From Streptomyces zingiberis (GTDB taxonomy: Bacteria > Actinomycetota > Actinomycetes > Streptomycetales > Streptomycetaceae), in NCBI RefSeq assembly GCF_012034935.1, contig NZ_JAATEN010000019.1, forward strand, positions 62,001 to 126,000: a stretch of DNA of 64,000 nucleotides, written 5' to 3'. Position numbers and translations under genes: made by a program. The notes beneath the pieces were generated by a model. It made no database searches and was not told the origin of the DNA. It worked only from the letters and a program-made list of their open reading frames with translations. Positions 53,601 through 63,900 of the stretch are shown here, piece after piece. The first letter of the stretch is position 1. Every line of letters begins with the position of its first letter.

Positions 53601-54018
53601 CGACAGCATCCCCCGCTCCGGGGGCGGTTCCGACTACGGCATGGGCGCCGGCAACGGCATGGGCGGCGGCATGCCGATGCTGCCCCCCGGCACCCGCATC
53701 AACGGTTCCACCACCGGTGGCTCCGGCGGCGACGGCGAGCGTGTGCGGGCCGTCATGGACGACGGCCAGCCGGTCACCCGGCGCTCCCAGGGCGGCCGGC
53801 AGGAGGAGACCGTCACGGCCGCCACCCGGGGCGGCGCCAGCACGATGGGCGGGATGCCCTTCATGCCGCCGATGGGCGGCGGCATGGGAGGCGCCGGGGG
53901 AGCCGGCGGCCAGCCGCAGACGGAGTCGGGCGGCCGTGAACGCGCCTCGTGGGTGGAGGAGGACGAGGACGTCTGGGGCACCGACGAAGGTGGCGCCCCG
54001 GCGGTGATCGGGCGTTGA
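50608..54018 (+). CDS. Giant coiled-coil ESX-associated protein
   Basis: 1,136 residues with four parts. (1) Residues 1-420 are a globular N-terminal region, with a WKG motif at 234-236 in MAWKGQAAGVFKDIIHALVR resembling an embedded WXG100 hairpin. (2) About 424-828 are ~400 residues of Glu/Lys/Gln/Ala repeats built on EAKQAEQEA units, a very long coiled coil or single alpha-helix. (3) About 861-965 are beta-type repeats with PDGT/PDGS every ~15-20 residues. (4) A Gly/Met-rich tail ends ASWVEEDEDVWGTDEGGAPA; I recall similar DEDVWG endings in streptomycete ESX-linked proteins. It is probably exported or a surface scaffold. Several low-complexity minus-strand frames over the coiled coil are artefacts. 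Confidence 0.85.
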   Translation: MADDIVFPASSLDDYWHTAVRVLTGYDAPKRETVFGKLLGNDSIPQMRVEFSDYHGEPSNAIVEAVDDMSWRQENSGWRISNTDFVVPFYSGKSGSIGDAGVDTRVKMKKARVTMLGNKGVDDPPEHGVIFEGSEFKSGLGKDFQGQSKDTVWSNVALSQYSFGTGKALQHLMNEGTTQGFSWNDVSVSEANAVDLDSFTLNAEAFDRVALFFDARARELRDWEFDLGKQEMAWKGQAAGVFKDIIHALVRNYESYSEQFPKSGSRSTYGNDLRQFKTDVEKAVRTLYNKWDLWRQKNGNPLRHLHDVLLDVTDEVWENNIKKVRYKPVYNYSTYGSYDSGYHYVKYDGFYGGARSFGPLEDKETWKKIGEEGIRRWQNSIRETLEPAAKQALIDVENAFNDQSFPKKVTTETVNLTQKLATDQAAADREQARKDKEEAERKAEEKEKEQEEKEKEAERKAEEKEAEWERKQEEKEAEAEAKQAELEAKQEEKEREAEAKAAEKEAEAEAKQAEQEAKQAEKEAEQEAKQAEQEAKAEQRQAEAEAKQAEKEAEQEAKQAEQEAKAEQRQQEAEAKQAEQEARAEAKQAEQEAKQAEAEQRAEERQVFATMQARADRDEQKREQDKRQAEAEAKQEEAEAEARQRQEEQEAKQAEKEAEQEAKQAEQEAKQEQKEKEAEQRQLQAEQEAERRQTEAEAKQEEKEAEQEAKQAEQEAKAEQRQQEAEQRAEQAQEEAEARQAEQEAKQEQRQQEAEQRAEQQQEEALSRQAEQEARQERLQQEAEQRSEKAQSDAEAKQAEQEALQEKRQAEAEQRAEQQQREAQERFSRQSGGGLGGGPGGDLGGPGSLDLPPGNSSFSPDMATTTFNSDGTVTIDQPDGSSRTIDLPSGDVVTTRPDGTSFTESLSPGDSLANSDGSTTTLNPDGTLTTRFPDGSSSVLDPEQGTITTRQPDGTSVSSPISPGQTLPSSLGSALPGGGSGNGSLYSPGFNNFEEELYDSIPRSGGGSDYGMGAGNGMGGGMPMLPPGTRINGSTTGGSGGDGERVRAVMDDGQPVTRRSQGGRQEETVTAATRGGASTMGGMPFMPPMGGGMGGAGGAGGQPQTESGGRERASWVEEDEDVWGTDEGGAPAVIGR

Positions 54019-54037
54019 ACGGCAGAAGGAGGCTGAT

Positions 54038-54532
54038 ATGAGCGATTCGATCGAGGACAGACTGGCGAAGGCCGTGGCTCATCTGGAGGCGACCAAGCAG
54101 GCGGCGGCCCGGGCCCAGGAGCAGCTCAGCCAGGCGTCGGTGACGGTGCGTTCCCGTGACCGCAGCGTGGAGGTCACCGTCAACGCCCAGGGCGGCCTGG
54201 GTGAGGTCAAGTTCCTGGACGGCAAGTACCGCACCATGGGCGCCGCCCAGCTGTCGGCCTCGGTGATGGAGGCGACCCGGCAGGCGCAGGCGGAGATGGC
54301 CCGCACCGTGATGGAGACCTTCCGGCCGCTGTCGGAGACGGAGGGCGACCGGCCGTACATCGAAGGGTCCGGTATCGACTGGGACGACCTCTTCGGTCCG
54401 CTGATGGCGACGGTGGAGGAGGCCGAGACCGGGCGCCCCTCGGCGAGCGACAAACTGCGGGATGAGATCATCGAGGACGGGGACTCCGGCAACGGGGCCG
54501 GGACGTACGGGCAGAAGGGAGCGGGTCGTTGA
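54038..54532 (+). CDS. YbaB/EbfC-like protein in the ESX operon
   Basis: A 164-residue protein with a YbaB-type fold (LSQASVTVRSRDRSVEVTVN, AQGGLGEVKFLDGKYRTMGA, ATRQAQAEMARTVMETFRPL) plus a C-terminal acidic extension. Classical YbaB binds DNA as a dimer. Versions inside actinobacterial type VII loci are thought to serve as EspG-like or scaffold proteins, so a DNA role is not assured. Its stop overlaps the TTG start of the next gene (54529-54532), which indicates coupled translation. Confidence 0.8.
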   Translation: MSDSIEDRLAKAVAHLEATKQAAARAQEQLSQASVTVRSRDRSVEVTVNAQGGLGEVKFLDGKYRTMGAAQLSASVMEATRQAQAEMARTVMETFRPLSETEGDRPYIEGSGIDWDDLFGPLMATVEEAETGRPSASDKLRDEIIEDGDSGNGAGTYGQKGAGR

Positions 54533-54909
54533 GTTACCACGGGCGTTCGTTCGAGGCCGACCCCGCGCTGCTCCGTGCCTTCATCGAGGAGAGCCAGGCG
54601 ATCGGCAAGGAGATCCGGGCGATGTCCCGGGATTTCACCCGCGCCCTGGAGCCGACGACCCCGTGGTACGGGTACGGCGGGCCGCACGACAAGTTCGGCT
54701 CGGAGATCGGCCCGGAGGACCAGAAGGACCGCGAGTTCGTGACCGGGTGCCTGGACGCCATCGCGGACGGCTTCATCGGGATGACCGACGGCCGTCTCCA
54801 GGAGCTGGAGCAGATCAGGAACGCGCAGAACTTCGCCCTCGACGGTATGGACGAACTGAAGTCCGGGCTCGACGACGTCGGCCGCGGTGGCGGTGGCGGG
54901 CGGCACTGA
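54529..54909 (+). CDS. Small helical ESX-associated protein
   Basis: 126 residues from a TTG overlapping the previous stop. It is helical (FEADPALLRAFIEESQAIGK, GRLQELEQIRNAQNFALDGM) and ends in Gly and His. Its size suggests a WXG100-related or chaperone protein; no WxG motif is clear, although TPWYGYGGPHDKF lies at the expected turn. Only 3 bases separate it from the giant gene, so it may be a dedicated partner of that product. Confidence 0.75.
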   Translation: MSYHGRSFEADPALLRAFIEESQAIGKEIRAMSRDFTRALEPTTPWYGYGGPHDKFGSEIGPEDQKDREFVTGCLDAIADGFIGMTDGRLQELEQIRNAQNFALDGMDELKSGLDDVGRGGGGGRH

Positions 54910-54912
54910 CCC

Positions 54913-57900
54913 TTGCTCCCTGACAGCGTCCAATTCCCCGAGGAGGCCCGCTGGGTCTTCTTCGCGCTGATCGGCGAATTGCCGTTGCAGGCGTCCTCGG
55001 ACATGGCGTACGGCAACCGCGAGCCGTACGAGGACAAAGCTGTTCAGCTGATGCAACTCCGTGACCGCATCACGGATCTGGTCAACAAGGTGGACGGAGC
55101 CCTGCCGCCGGACGTGGCCGCCCGCTACAAGGAGGCGATGGCCACCCTCACCGACGGCCGGGGCTCCGACACCATGTCCCAGTTCGCCAACAGCCTCAAT
55201 CAGCTCGGTGACAATCGCGTCAAGCACTCCAGAAACATCATGGAGGGCAAGTGGGAGCTGATCGCCGAGGCCATGCTGCTGCTGGTGCAGTTGGCGATCA
55301 TCGCGGCGCTGTCCTTCTTCACCGGCGGTCTCTCCTTCACGGAGACCGCCATCGCGAAGGCCCGGACCACGGTCGCGCTTCTCACGATCATGAATCGGCT
55401 GATGAACCAGTCGAAGCTGATGCCGACCTTCAGCGAGGCGATCCAGGAGGCGTTCGTCGCCTTCGCGGTGCGGATGGCCATGCTGGCGATCAACAGCGGC
55501 CGGCGCCGGCCGATCGGCATCGACTGGGGCGCGATCGGCCGGGCCGCCGTCGTCGGTGCCTTCGCCGGCTTCTTCAGCTCGGTCATCGGCGACACGCTCG
55601 GGAGTGTCTTCAAGAACCAGTTCAACAACTTCGGCGACAACAAGTGGGGGATGTTCGGCGGGGAGATCTTCCGCTCCTTCACCAGCGAGGGCGTCGGCGA
55701 GGGCACCGCCGAGTTCGTGACCAACGGCCTCTACGACGGTCGCTGGGAATTCGACCCGATGGCCATGGCGGGCGGTGGCCTCAGCGGGGTCACCGGCATG
55801 TTCATCTTCGGCGGCGCGGTCTACGTCACCCAGGGGATGAACAACAAGTTCTTCGACGGCCGCAACATCTTCTCCAGCCAGAACAACAAGACGCCGGGGC
55901 CGGACTCCCCGCTGTACACCGGCGGTTCCTCCGCCGGCCCGGGGACGAACGGTGTCGTCACGACGGACACCACCACGACGACCACCACCGACTCCACCGT
56001 CAAGCCCGGGCCCACCCCGCCCCCCTTCACCGTCTCGCCCGCGAGCCTCCCGCCGACCACCGTCACGGGGGACCTCAACTCCCCGACGCCGAACGGGTTC
56101 ATGGACCAGGGGGCCGGCGGGAACGGGAACCTCGGGCTCGCCCCGTCCGCCGGCCCGTACGGCCCCTCCGGCCCGTCACCGGATTCCGACACCGACTCGG
56201 TCCGCAGCGTGGGCTCCACCACCTCGTACACCGGTTCCGACACGGGAACGGACATCACCAACCCGGCCGACTACGGGAACACCGGCCCCGTGACCCCCGG
56301 TGCCGTCCCCGGCGCCGGGTCGGCCACCACCGGCGGGACCACGGGCACGACCGGCACCACCGGCACCACCGGCAGCACGGGCAGCGGCAACACCGGCCTG
56401 GGCGGCGCCGGTTCGGCCAAGACGGGCGGCACGGGTTCCCTGGCCGGCGCGGGCGGCGTGCCGCGCGCCGGGAGCACCCCGGCGGCCCCGCCCGACACCT
56501 CGTTCACGACGCCGAAGCCCGCGACGTCCCGCACGCCGGACCCCGTGTCGGACTTCACGCCGGACGTCACACCCGACGTCACACCGCTCCCCGATCCTCT
56601 CGACGGCATCCCGCCGAACGGCCTCACCGGGGACGGCTCCCCGGCCACCACGGACACCCCGGGCACGGCCCAGCAGCCCGGCACCGATTCCCGCCCGGGC
56701 ACCGACTCCCGCTCCGGCGCCGAGCCCGGGACGCGGCAGAGCGGGGCGCCCGGCGGCGCCCAGGACACCCGCAGGGACGCCGATGCCCAGCCGCAGACCG
56801 TCGGCGGTCCGGACGAGGCGCTCACCCCGGACCCGGCCACCGAGGACGGCGCGCAGCCCGCCGCGACCCACCAGGCCGTCACCGACACCGCCCGGGAGCC
56901 GGTCCGTCCCGAGCAGTGGCGGGGACGCCAGCAGCAGGTGGTCCCCACCACCGTGCACACCACGGTGGTGGCCCCGGCCACCGACGAGATCACGGCGGAG
57001 ACGGAGACCGGCCCGGCCGCCGAACGGGACACGGCCGCCACGGACACCGTGGTCCGTACCGAGGTCCGGCGGGTCCAGGCCGACGACGGCCGCTGGGTGC
57101 GCAGCCTCACGCTGGACCTGCCGGTGCGGCTGGGCGAGGGCTTCCCCGCGGACGGGCTGCCGGGGTTCGAGGAGCGGATACGTGCCCTGCTGCACCGTCA
57201 GGTCAACGACGGCATCGTGCTGCCGCGCTCCGGCGACCAGCTCCACATCGACCTCAACCTCGTGCACGACCCGGGCCACCCGGAGGCCGTCGAACTGACC
57301 ACGGTGGACCCGGCGGACACTGTGACCACCGCGGGCCCCATCACCACGGCGGACCCCACCACCACGCCGGCCTCCGACCAGTTCCACCTCCGGCTGCTCC
57401 CCGAGGACCCCGCGCTCGGCCCGGCCGAGCGCGACCGGCGCGTGGCGCGGAACGACACCACGGCGCTCCGGCAGATCCTGCGGTTCGCCGGGGTCACGCC
57501 CGACCCGGTGCGGGACACGGCGGATCTGCCGGGCCCGGCCGTGCCGCCGGACCGGCTCCGGACCGTGGAGGACCTCACCGACACCGGCCCCGCCGCGCCC
57601 GCCGCGACGGACGGCCCCACCGTCACCGGCGACCTGACCCCCGCGCCGGGCCGGCCCGCCACCACCACGTCCCGCGACCTCGCCGATGACCCCACGGCCA
57701 CCGGCCCCACGGCCACCGATCCCGCCCCGCCCCCGGGTGCGCTCCCGGCCACCGGGGGGCCGCGGCTCCGGCCCGGACCGGAGCGCCGGGTCGAGATACA
57801 CGAGGCGCCGCCCGTGGAGGAGCGTTCCGCCGACGTGCCCGAGGAGTCGGTGGCCTCCGGCTGGGGCATGCCGCGCGACAACCACCTCCGGTTCCAGGGC

Positions 57901-60900
57901 TTCGCCGACGGGCGGGACCTCGTCATCGACGTGCGGGCCACCAATGTCGACTCCCTGAGCTGGCTGGTCCGCGGCGCGCTGCCGAAACCCGCCGAGATCA
58001 AGGCGAAGACCCTCACCGAGCTGGACGTCCGACTCGGGGCGCGGGCGGAGAACCGGGGGCTGGTCGGCTTCTTCGACCCCGTCCTGCCCGAGGGGACCAC
58101 CGACCGGAGCCTGCTGGACCGCTACGGGCAGCGGCGGCGGGAGTACGAGGTGCTCCGCGCCGCCATGGCCCGGCTGGAGCGGGCCGGCCGGTACCGGACG
58201 GTGGACGGGGTGGTCCACGCGGTTCTCGACGGTGGAGAGCACCGGCCGCTCACCGGCGACCACGACATCTTCCGGATCACCCGGCTCGACGGCACGCCCC
58301 TTCCGGCGGATGAGTACGAGGCGCTCATCGCGGAGATGAAGGAATCCGGCATGGGCGTCATGCACGGGGCGCTCCTCCAGTGGAACCCGGACGACGACTT
58401 CGGCCGGGAGATCTACGAGACGATCGCCACCGCGCACCAGGAGCGCCACGGCGACCAGCAGGGCGAGCCGCTGCTCCGCTTCGTCGCCCGCCGCCGCTCC
58501 TCGACCGTCGCGTACGCCGATTCGCCGCCCGTCACCCCGCCGGGAACGTCTGCGGGGATCACCCGGCCGTCCACCACCGGCGGCCCGGCCCCGGAGCCGG
58601 CGGCCGAGCCGGTGGCGGCCCCGGCGGCGCCTGCGCCGGAACCCGGCACCACCGGTACGGAGAGCACCGTCCCCGCGCCCGTCACCTCCGCGGAGACGGC
58701 CGCCACCTCGGGGACCACGCCGGAGACGGCTGCCACGCCGGCCACCGCACCGCTCCTCGTGCCGGTGCCGCCGCTCTCCGACGACGCGCGGCTGGACGTG
58801 GGCCGCCGGTTCGCCGGGCTGCTGCGGGACCTCGGCCACCCGGCGGTGCTGGCCGGCGGGGCGCGGGGCCGGGTGCTCTTCGGCAACCCGCGGTCGCTGG
58901 GCATGCTGGAGTTCCACCTGCCCACCTCGCCGGTTCAGCTGGCCGGCGCCCTCAACCAGGCCGTGGCCCGGGAGTTCCCCGGGGTCTCGCCGAACGCCCT
59001 GCGGGTGGGCACGGACGGCCGGACCCTGACCGGGACGATCCAGGGCGCGGGCATCACCCTCGGCATCGGCGGCCCCGCCCCGGCGGTGGCCCCCGGCGCC
59101 GGTCCCGCCACCGGAGGGCAGGACGCCACCGCCCGCCCCCAGGACGATGCCGCCAGCGCCACCACCACCGAGGTCCAGGGCTTCACCGTCCCCACGGTGG
59201 CCGTCTCCCTGGCCGAAACCGCGTACGCGCTGGCCGTCGGAACCGACCGGAAGCGGCACGCGCGGGACCTGTTCGACCTGGCGTGGGGGCTGTCGCGGAA
59301 CCCCGGTGCGCTCACCCCCGATCTCCTGGAGTCGCTGCGTGGCGCGGACTACCGTGCCGGGCGCCCGGCCGGGGCCGCCCCCACGCTGACCGTGCGGCTG
59401 AGTGAACTGCTGGACCAGTCCATGCTGAACCTCGGCGCCCGCGAGGCCCGCGAGAACGCCTGGGCGGCGGCCGGCGGCCGGGCAGGTGTTCCCGCGGGCC
59501 CGGTCGGGCTCAACGCCCAGCTCATCACCGCCTGGTCGGCGTTCGGCAGCACGCCGGAGGACCTGGGCCGGCTCCACGACGGGCTCACCGCCCTCGCGGA
59601 CACCCTGCGCGCCACCGAGGCGGTCCGCACCGACCCGGTACGGAACCTGGCCGGGCGGTTGCCGGGCCTGCCGGAGGCGGCCCGCGACCGTGAGATCGCC
59701 CAGCTCACCGCCGCCGACCGCGAGCGGCTGGCGTCCGACCCGGTGCTCGCCGACACGCTGCGCGACACCCTGGAGCGGGACGAGTTCGCGCGGACGGCGG
59801 CGCAGCTCATGGTGCAGGTGCCGGACGGCGTGGAACAGCCGGTGTCGGCCCGCGCGGAGGTGCGGCGGCTGATCGCGCCGATGCTGCGGGACCCGAAGAT
59901 CACGGCGGAACTGCTGAAGAGCGGTGCCCGGGTGCTCGTGGTGCCCCGGGGCGAGGCGCTCACCACGCTGGATCCGTTCCGCGATCTGGCGGGGATCACC
60001 ACGAAGGACGGCCGGACCTGGGACACCGTGCGCGGTATCGGCCGGCGGACGGCCGGGGTGACGGAGGAGAACCTCCTCGGCGAGACCACCACCGTCCCGG
60101 GCACGCAGCCCTCCTACGTGGACGGTTACTCCAGCACCGTCCACGAGTTCGCGCACACCATCCACCAGTTCGGCCTGAGCGCGGCGGAGCAGCGGCTCGT
60201 CCGCGAGACGTTCGAGGACGCGAAGGCCACCTACGGCACGCTGTGGCCGGACGGGGTGGAACACGGCACCGGCGCCGACGGCCGCCGCACCGAGGCGAAC
60301 TACTCCAGCCGCGACGAGTACGAGTTCTTCGCCCAGCTCTCCACCGTCTGGTTCGGGGCGAACCACGGCACCGACCCCTTCACCGGGGAGCGGCGGCACA
60401 ACGGCGGGCCGGACTGGGTGCGCCGCCACTTCCCGGAGCTGCACCCGCTGCTGCGCGGGCTCTACGGGGACGGCCCGGCGGCCGGTACGGCGGACCGGCC
60501 CAACCCGGTCGACGCGGTCCGGGCCGAGAACGAGGCCTTCGAGGGGTTCCGCGCCCTGTGGGACATGGCCGAGGGCAGCCACGTCCCGCAGCCGCACACC
60601 CCCGCGCCGCCGCCCGCGCCGTCCCTCTTCGAGAGCTTCGCCGAGAGCCAGGGCCTCACCTTCGGCTCCCTGGGAGACATCCTCGACTCGTCCGGCCCGT
60701 TCACCCCCGCGGCGCCGCCCGGCCGGAACTCCGCGCAGGCGCTGGCGGGCGTCCTGGTCGACGCGCTCGGGCGGCGTGCGACGGAGGACCGCCGCCGCTT
60801 CGAGCAGCTCGTCACCGCGCTGGGGATCCTGGACCGGGCCCGGGTGGGCGACCCGCGGCTCGGCTCGGGCCCGCTGAACCTGGACCGCCTCACGCGGCGG

Positions 60901-63900
60901 GTACTGCACCAGGGCCGCAACACCCGGCTGACCCGGGAGCTGCACATCCAGGCGCTCTCCGTCGCGGCCTCCGCCGAGCGGCGGGGCCGGGCCCACAGCC
61001 TGGCCGCGGTCGCGGCGTACCACCTGGAGATATCCGGTGCCTACGGGCCGGCGACGGCGGTGACCGGCGTCGACGGCGGGATCACGGGCCGGAACTGGAC
61101 GGGGCGGGACGGGCTGAACCTGCTCACCGACCGGGTGGGTGAGGAGATCGGGACCCAGCCGCTCGTGACACGGACCCCGCTCTGGGGCACCCGCGCCCAC
61201 GCGGCGGTCGCGACGCGCACCGACGACGGCCGGTACTCCGTCACGCCCGGTCCGGACGCCGCCGCTCTGGAGATCAGCGAGGACGAGTTCGTCGAACTGG
61301 TCATCCACGACCCGCAGCGGAACGCGGCCCTGCCCACGCTGCTGCTCATCCAGGACGCCGAGAACCGCACCGAGTCGACGGCCCGGAAGGTGGCGGACCG
61401 CACCGGGGTCTCCGCCTGGTCCACGGACGGCCCCTTCCGGTTGCAGCCGGAAGGCCAGTGGTTCTACCCCACCCTGGCGAACTCCGAACCGGGCACGTAC
61501 CCGACCGGCATCTGGATCCCCAGCGACCCGGGGCTGGTGCCCGACGACCCGGACGCGTCCTTCCGGGGCCCGGACGGGGGCACCGTCCGCGACGACGACC
61601 TGGAGTCGTACTCGCTGACCACGGCCGACGGGCGGTGGCTGACGGGGCGTTCCTTCCTCAACGCGCAGGACCACGCGCTGCGCGAGGCGGACCTGCGTCC
61701 GCTCTCGGCGGTGCGGCACTACACGGACTGGTACATGGGGCTGCCGGGGGTCGACAGCGACCGGCAGAGCGGCCTGCTGCCGCTGCCCCAGGCGCTGGCC
61801 GGCTCCTACATCTCGGTGGGCCACGGCCAGCGCGGCACCGTGTCACTGCCCCGGCTCTCCACCGGCGGCAACCACACGGTGCGCCCCAAGGACCTGGGGC
61901 GGGTGCTCCGGCGGCGGAAGAGCCTTCAGCGGCTTCCCGCGGACCGGCCGATCTGGATGCTCTGGTGCGAGCTGGCCATGCTCGTGCCCGGGCGTGACCG
62001 GCTGGAAACGCCCCGCGCGGCCCAGGAGGTGTCCAATGCCGCCCGGCGGACGGTGTGGGCCTCCGACGCGCAGATCGGGACCGCCGCCGGGCGGGGCACC
62101 ACGCCACCGCGGCTGATCAAGTCCGACGACCCGGACCGGCCCGCCTACGGCTTCCACCAGTTCCACCCCGAGCCGCGCGACGCCGAACTCACCGCCCTCG
62201 CCGACCTGGGCGGGATCTCCAGCCGCCTCCCGGACCGTACGGAGCGGGCGCTGCGCTGGGTGCGGGCGCTGCGCGAGACCCACGGCCCGGACATCGACTC
62301 CTCCCCCGGCCGGGCCGCGGAGTTCCAGAACCTGATCCGGGGCTTCGGCGCGCTGGAGACCCTGCGGACCCGTGCCCGGCACAACTCGGACACCGGGCCG
62401 CTGCGCTGGCGGTCGCTGGCGCGCATCGTCGGCGACTACGCCGAGGGCCAGGGCTGGGGCCGGGAGATGACCGCCAACGCCCTGGAACACGTGCTGTACC
62501 AGGCGCAGGTGGGCGGCCTGTCCGACCGGGCCGTGCGGGCCCCCGCGGCTCCGCCGGCCCCGGCGGCGCCGCCGGACCCGAGTTCCGGTTCGGGTATGTC
62601 CTGGCAGGCCCTGTCGGACATCGTCCTCCAGACGCTCGGTTCGGGGGCGATGGCGGACCCGAACCGGTTCCACCAACTCGTCAACTCCCTCGCGGTGCTG
62701 GACCGGGCCCGCGCGGGTGACCCGCGGTTCGGCTCCGGGCCGGTGGATCTGGCGGGCCTCACCCGGCGGGTGCTGCACCTGGCCCCCGGCACCCCGCTCA
62801 ACCAGAACCTGACCGTCCAGGCGCTGTCGGTGGCCGCTTCCGCCGAGCGGCGTGGGCGGGGTGGCAGCCTGGCCGCGGTGGCCGCGTACCACCTGGAGAT
62901 ATCCGGTGCCTTCGCGCCCTCGACGGTGCTGACCGGCCCGGACGGCGGTACCACGGGCCGGAACTGGACCGGCCGGGCGGGGCTGAACCTGCTCACCGAC
63001 CGGGTGGGGGCGCAGAACCAGGCCGGGCAGATCACGGAGGGTACCCCGCCCTGGGGCGGCCGGGCCCACGCGGCGGTCGCTCAGCGCACCGACGACGGGC
63101 TGCTCTCGATCGACACCGGGCAGGGCAACTCGCTGGAGATCGCCGAGGACGAGTTCGCCGAACTGGTCACCCACGATCCGCAACGGGACCGGAGCCTTCC
63201 GGTGGTGCTGCTCATTCAGGACGAGCACCGCCGCACCGAGCCGCTGGCCCGGAAGGTGGCCGACCGCAGCGGGGGCCGTGCCTGGTCCACGGACGGCGAC
63301 TTCCGGTTGCAGCCGGCCGGCAGCTGGCGGTACCCCGCCCTGGCCAACTCCGACCCGGGGAACCAGCCACAGGGCACCTGGATCCCGAGCGATCCGGGGC
63401 TGGTGCCCGACGACCCGGACGCCGAGGTCCGGGCTCCCGGCGGGCTCACCTTCACGGAGGACGACGTCGAGTCGTCCACCCTGACCACGGCCGACGGGCA
63501 GCGGCTGACCGGGCGTTCCTTCCTGAACGCGCGGGATGTGGCGATGCAGGAGCAGGCCCTGCGGTCGCTGTCCGCGGTCCAGCACTACACGATCTTCCAG
63601 GAGGGGCTGCCGGGCGTATCCGCCGACCGGGAGAGCGGTCTGCTGCCCCTGCCGCGCGCGCTGTCCGACTCCTACATCGCGATGGGCCACGGCGACAGCG
63701 GCCGTGTGACGCTGCCCCGGCGCTCCACCCGCGCCAACCAGATGGTGCGCCCCCGGGAGGTGGGCCGGCTGCTCCGGCGGCGCAAGAGCCTGCGGCAGCT
63801 TCCCCCGGACGCGCCGATCTGGATGCTCTGGTGCGAGCTGACCATGCTCGCGGCGGGGCGCGACGCGCTGGAATCGGTGCCCGGGGCCCAGGAGATCTCC

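Noticed and set aside
56176..61824. 1,882-codon open frame on the minus strand opposite the giant gene
   Set aside because: It is an artefact of high GC at third positions. The plus frame has domain motifs (HExxH, repeated modules) and continuous sense; the minus translation is Arg/Gly/Val-rich with no family features.
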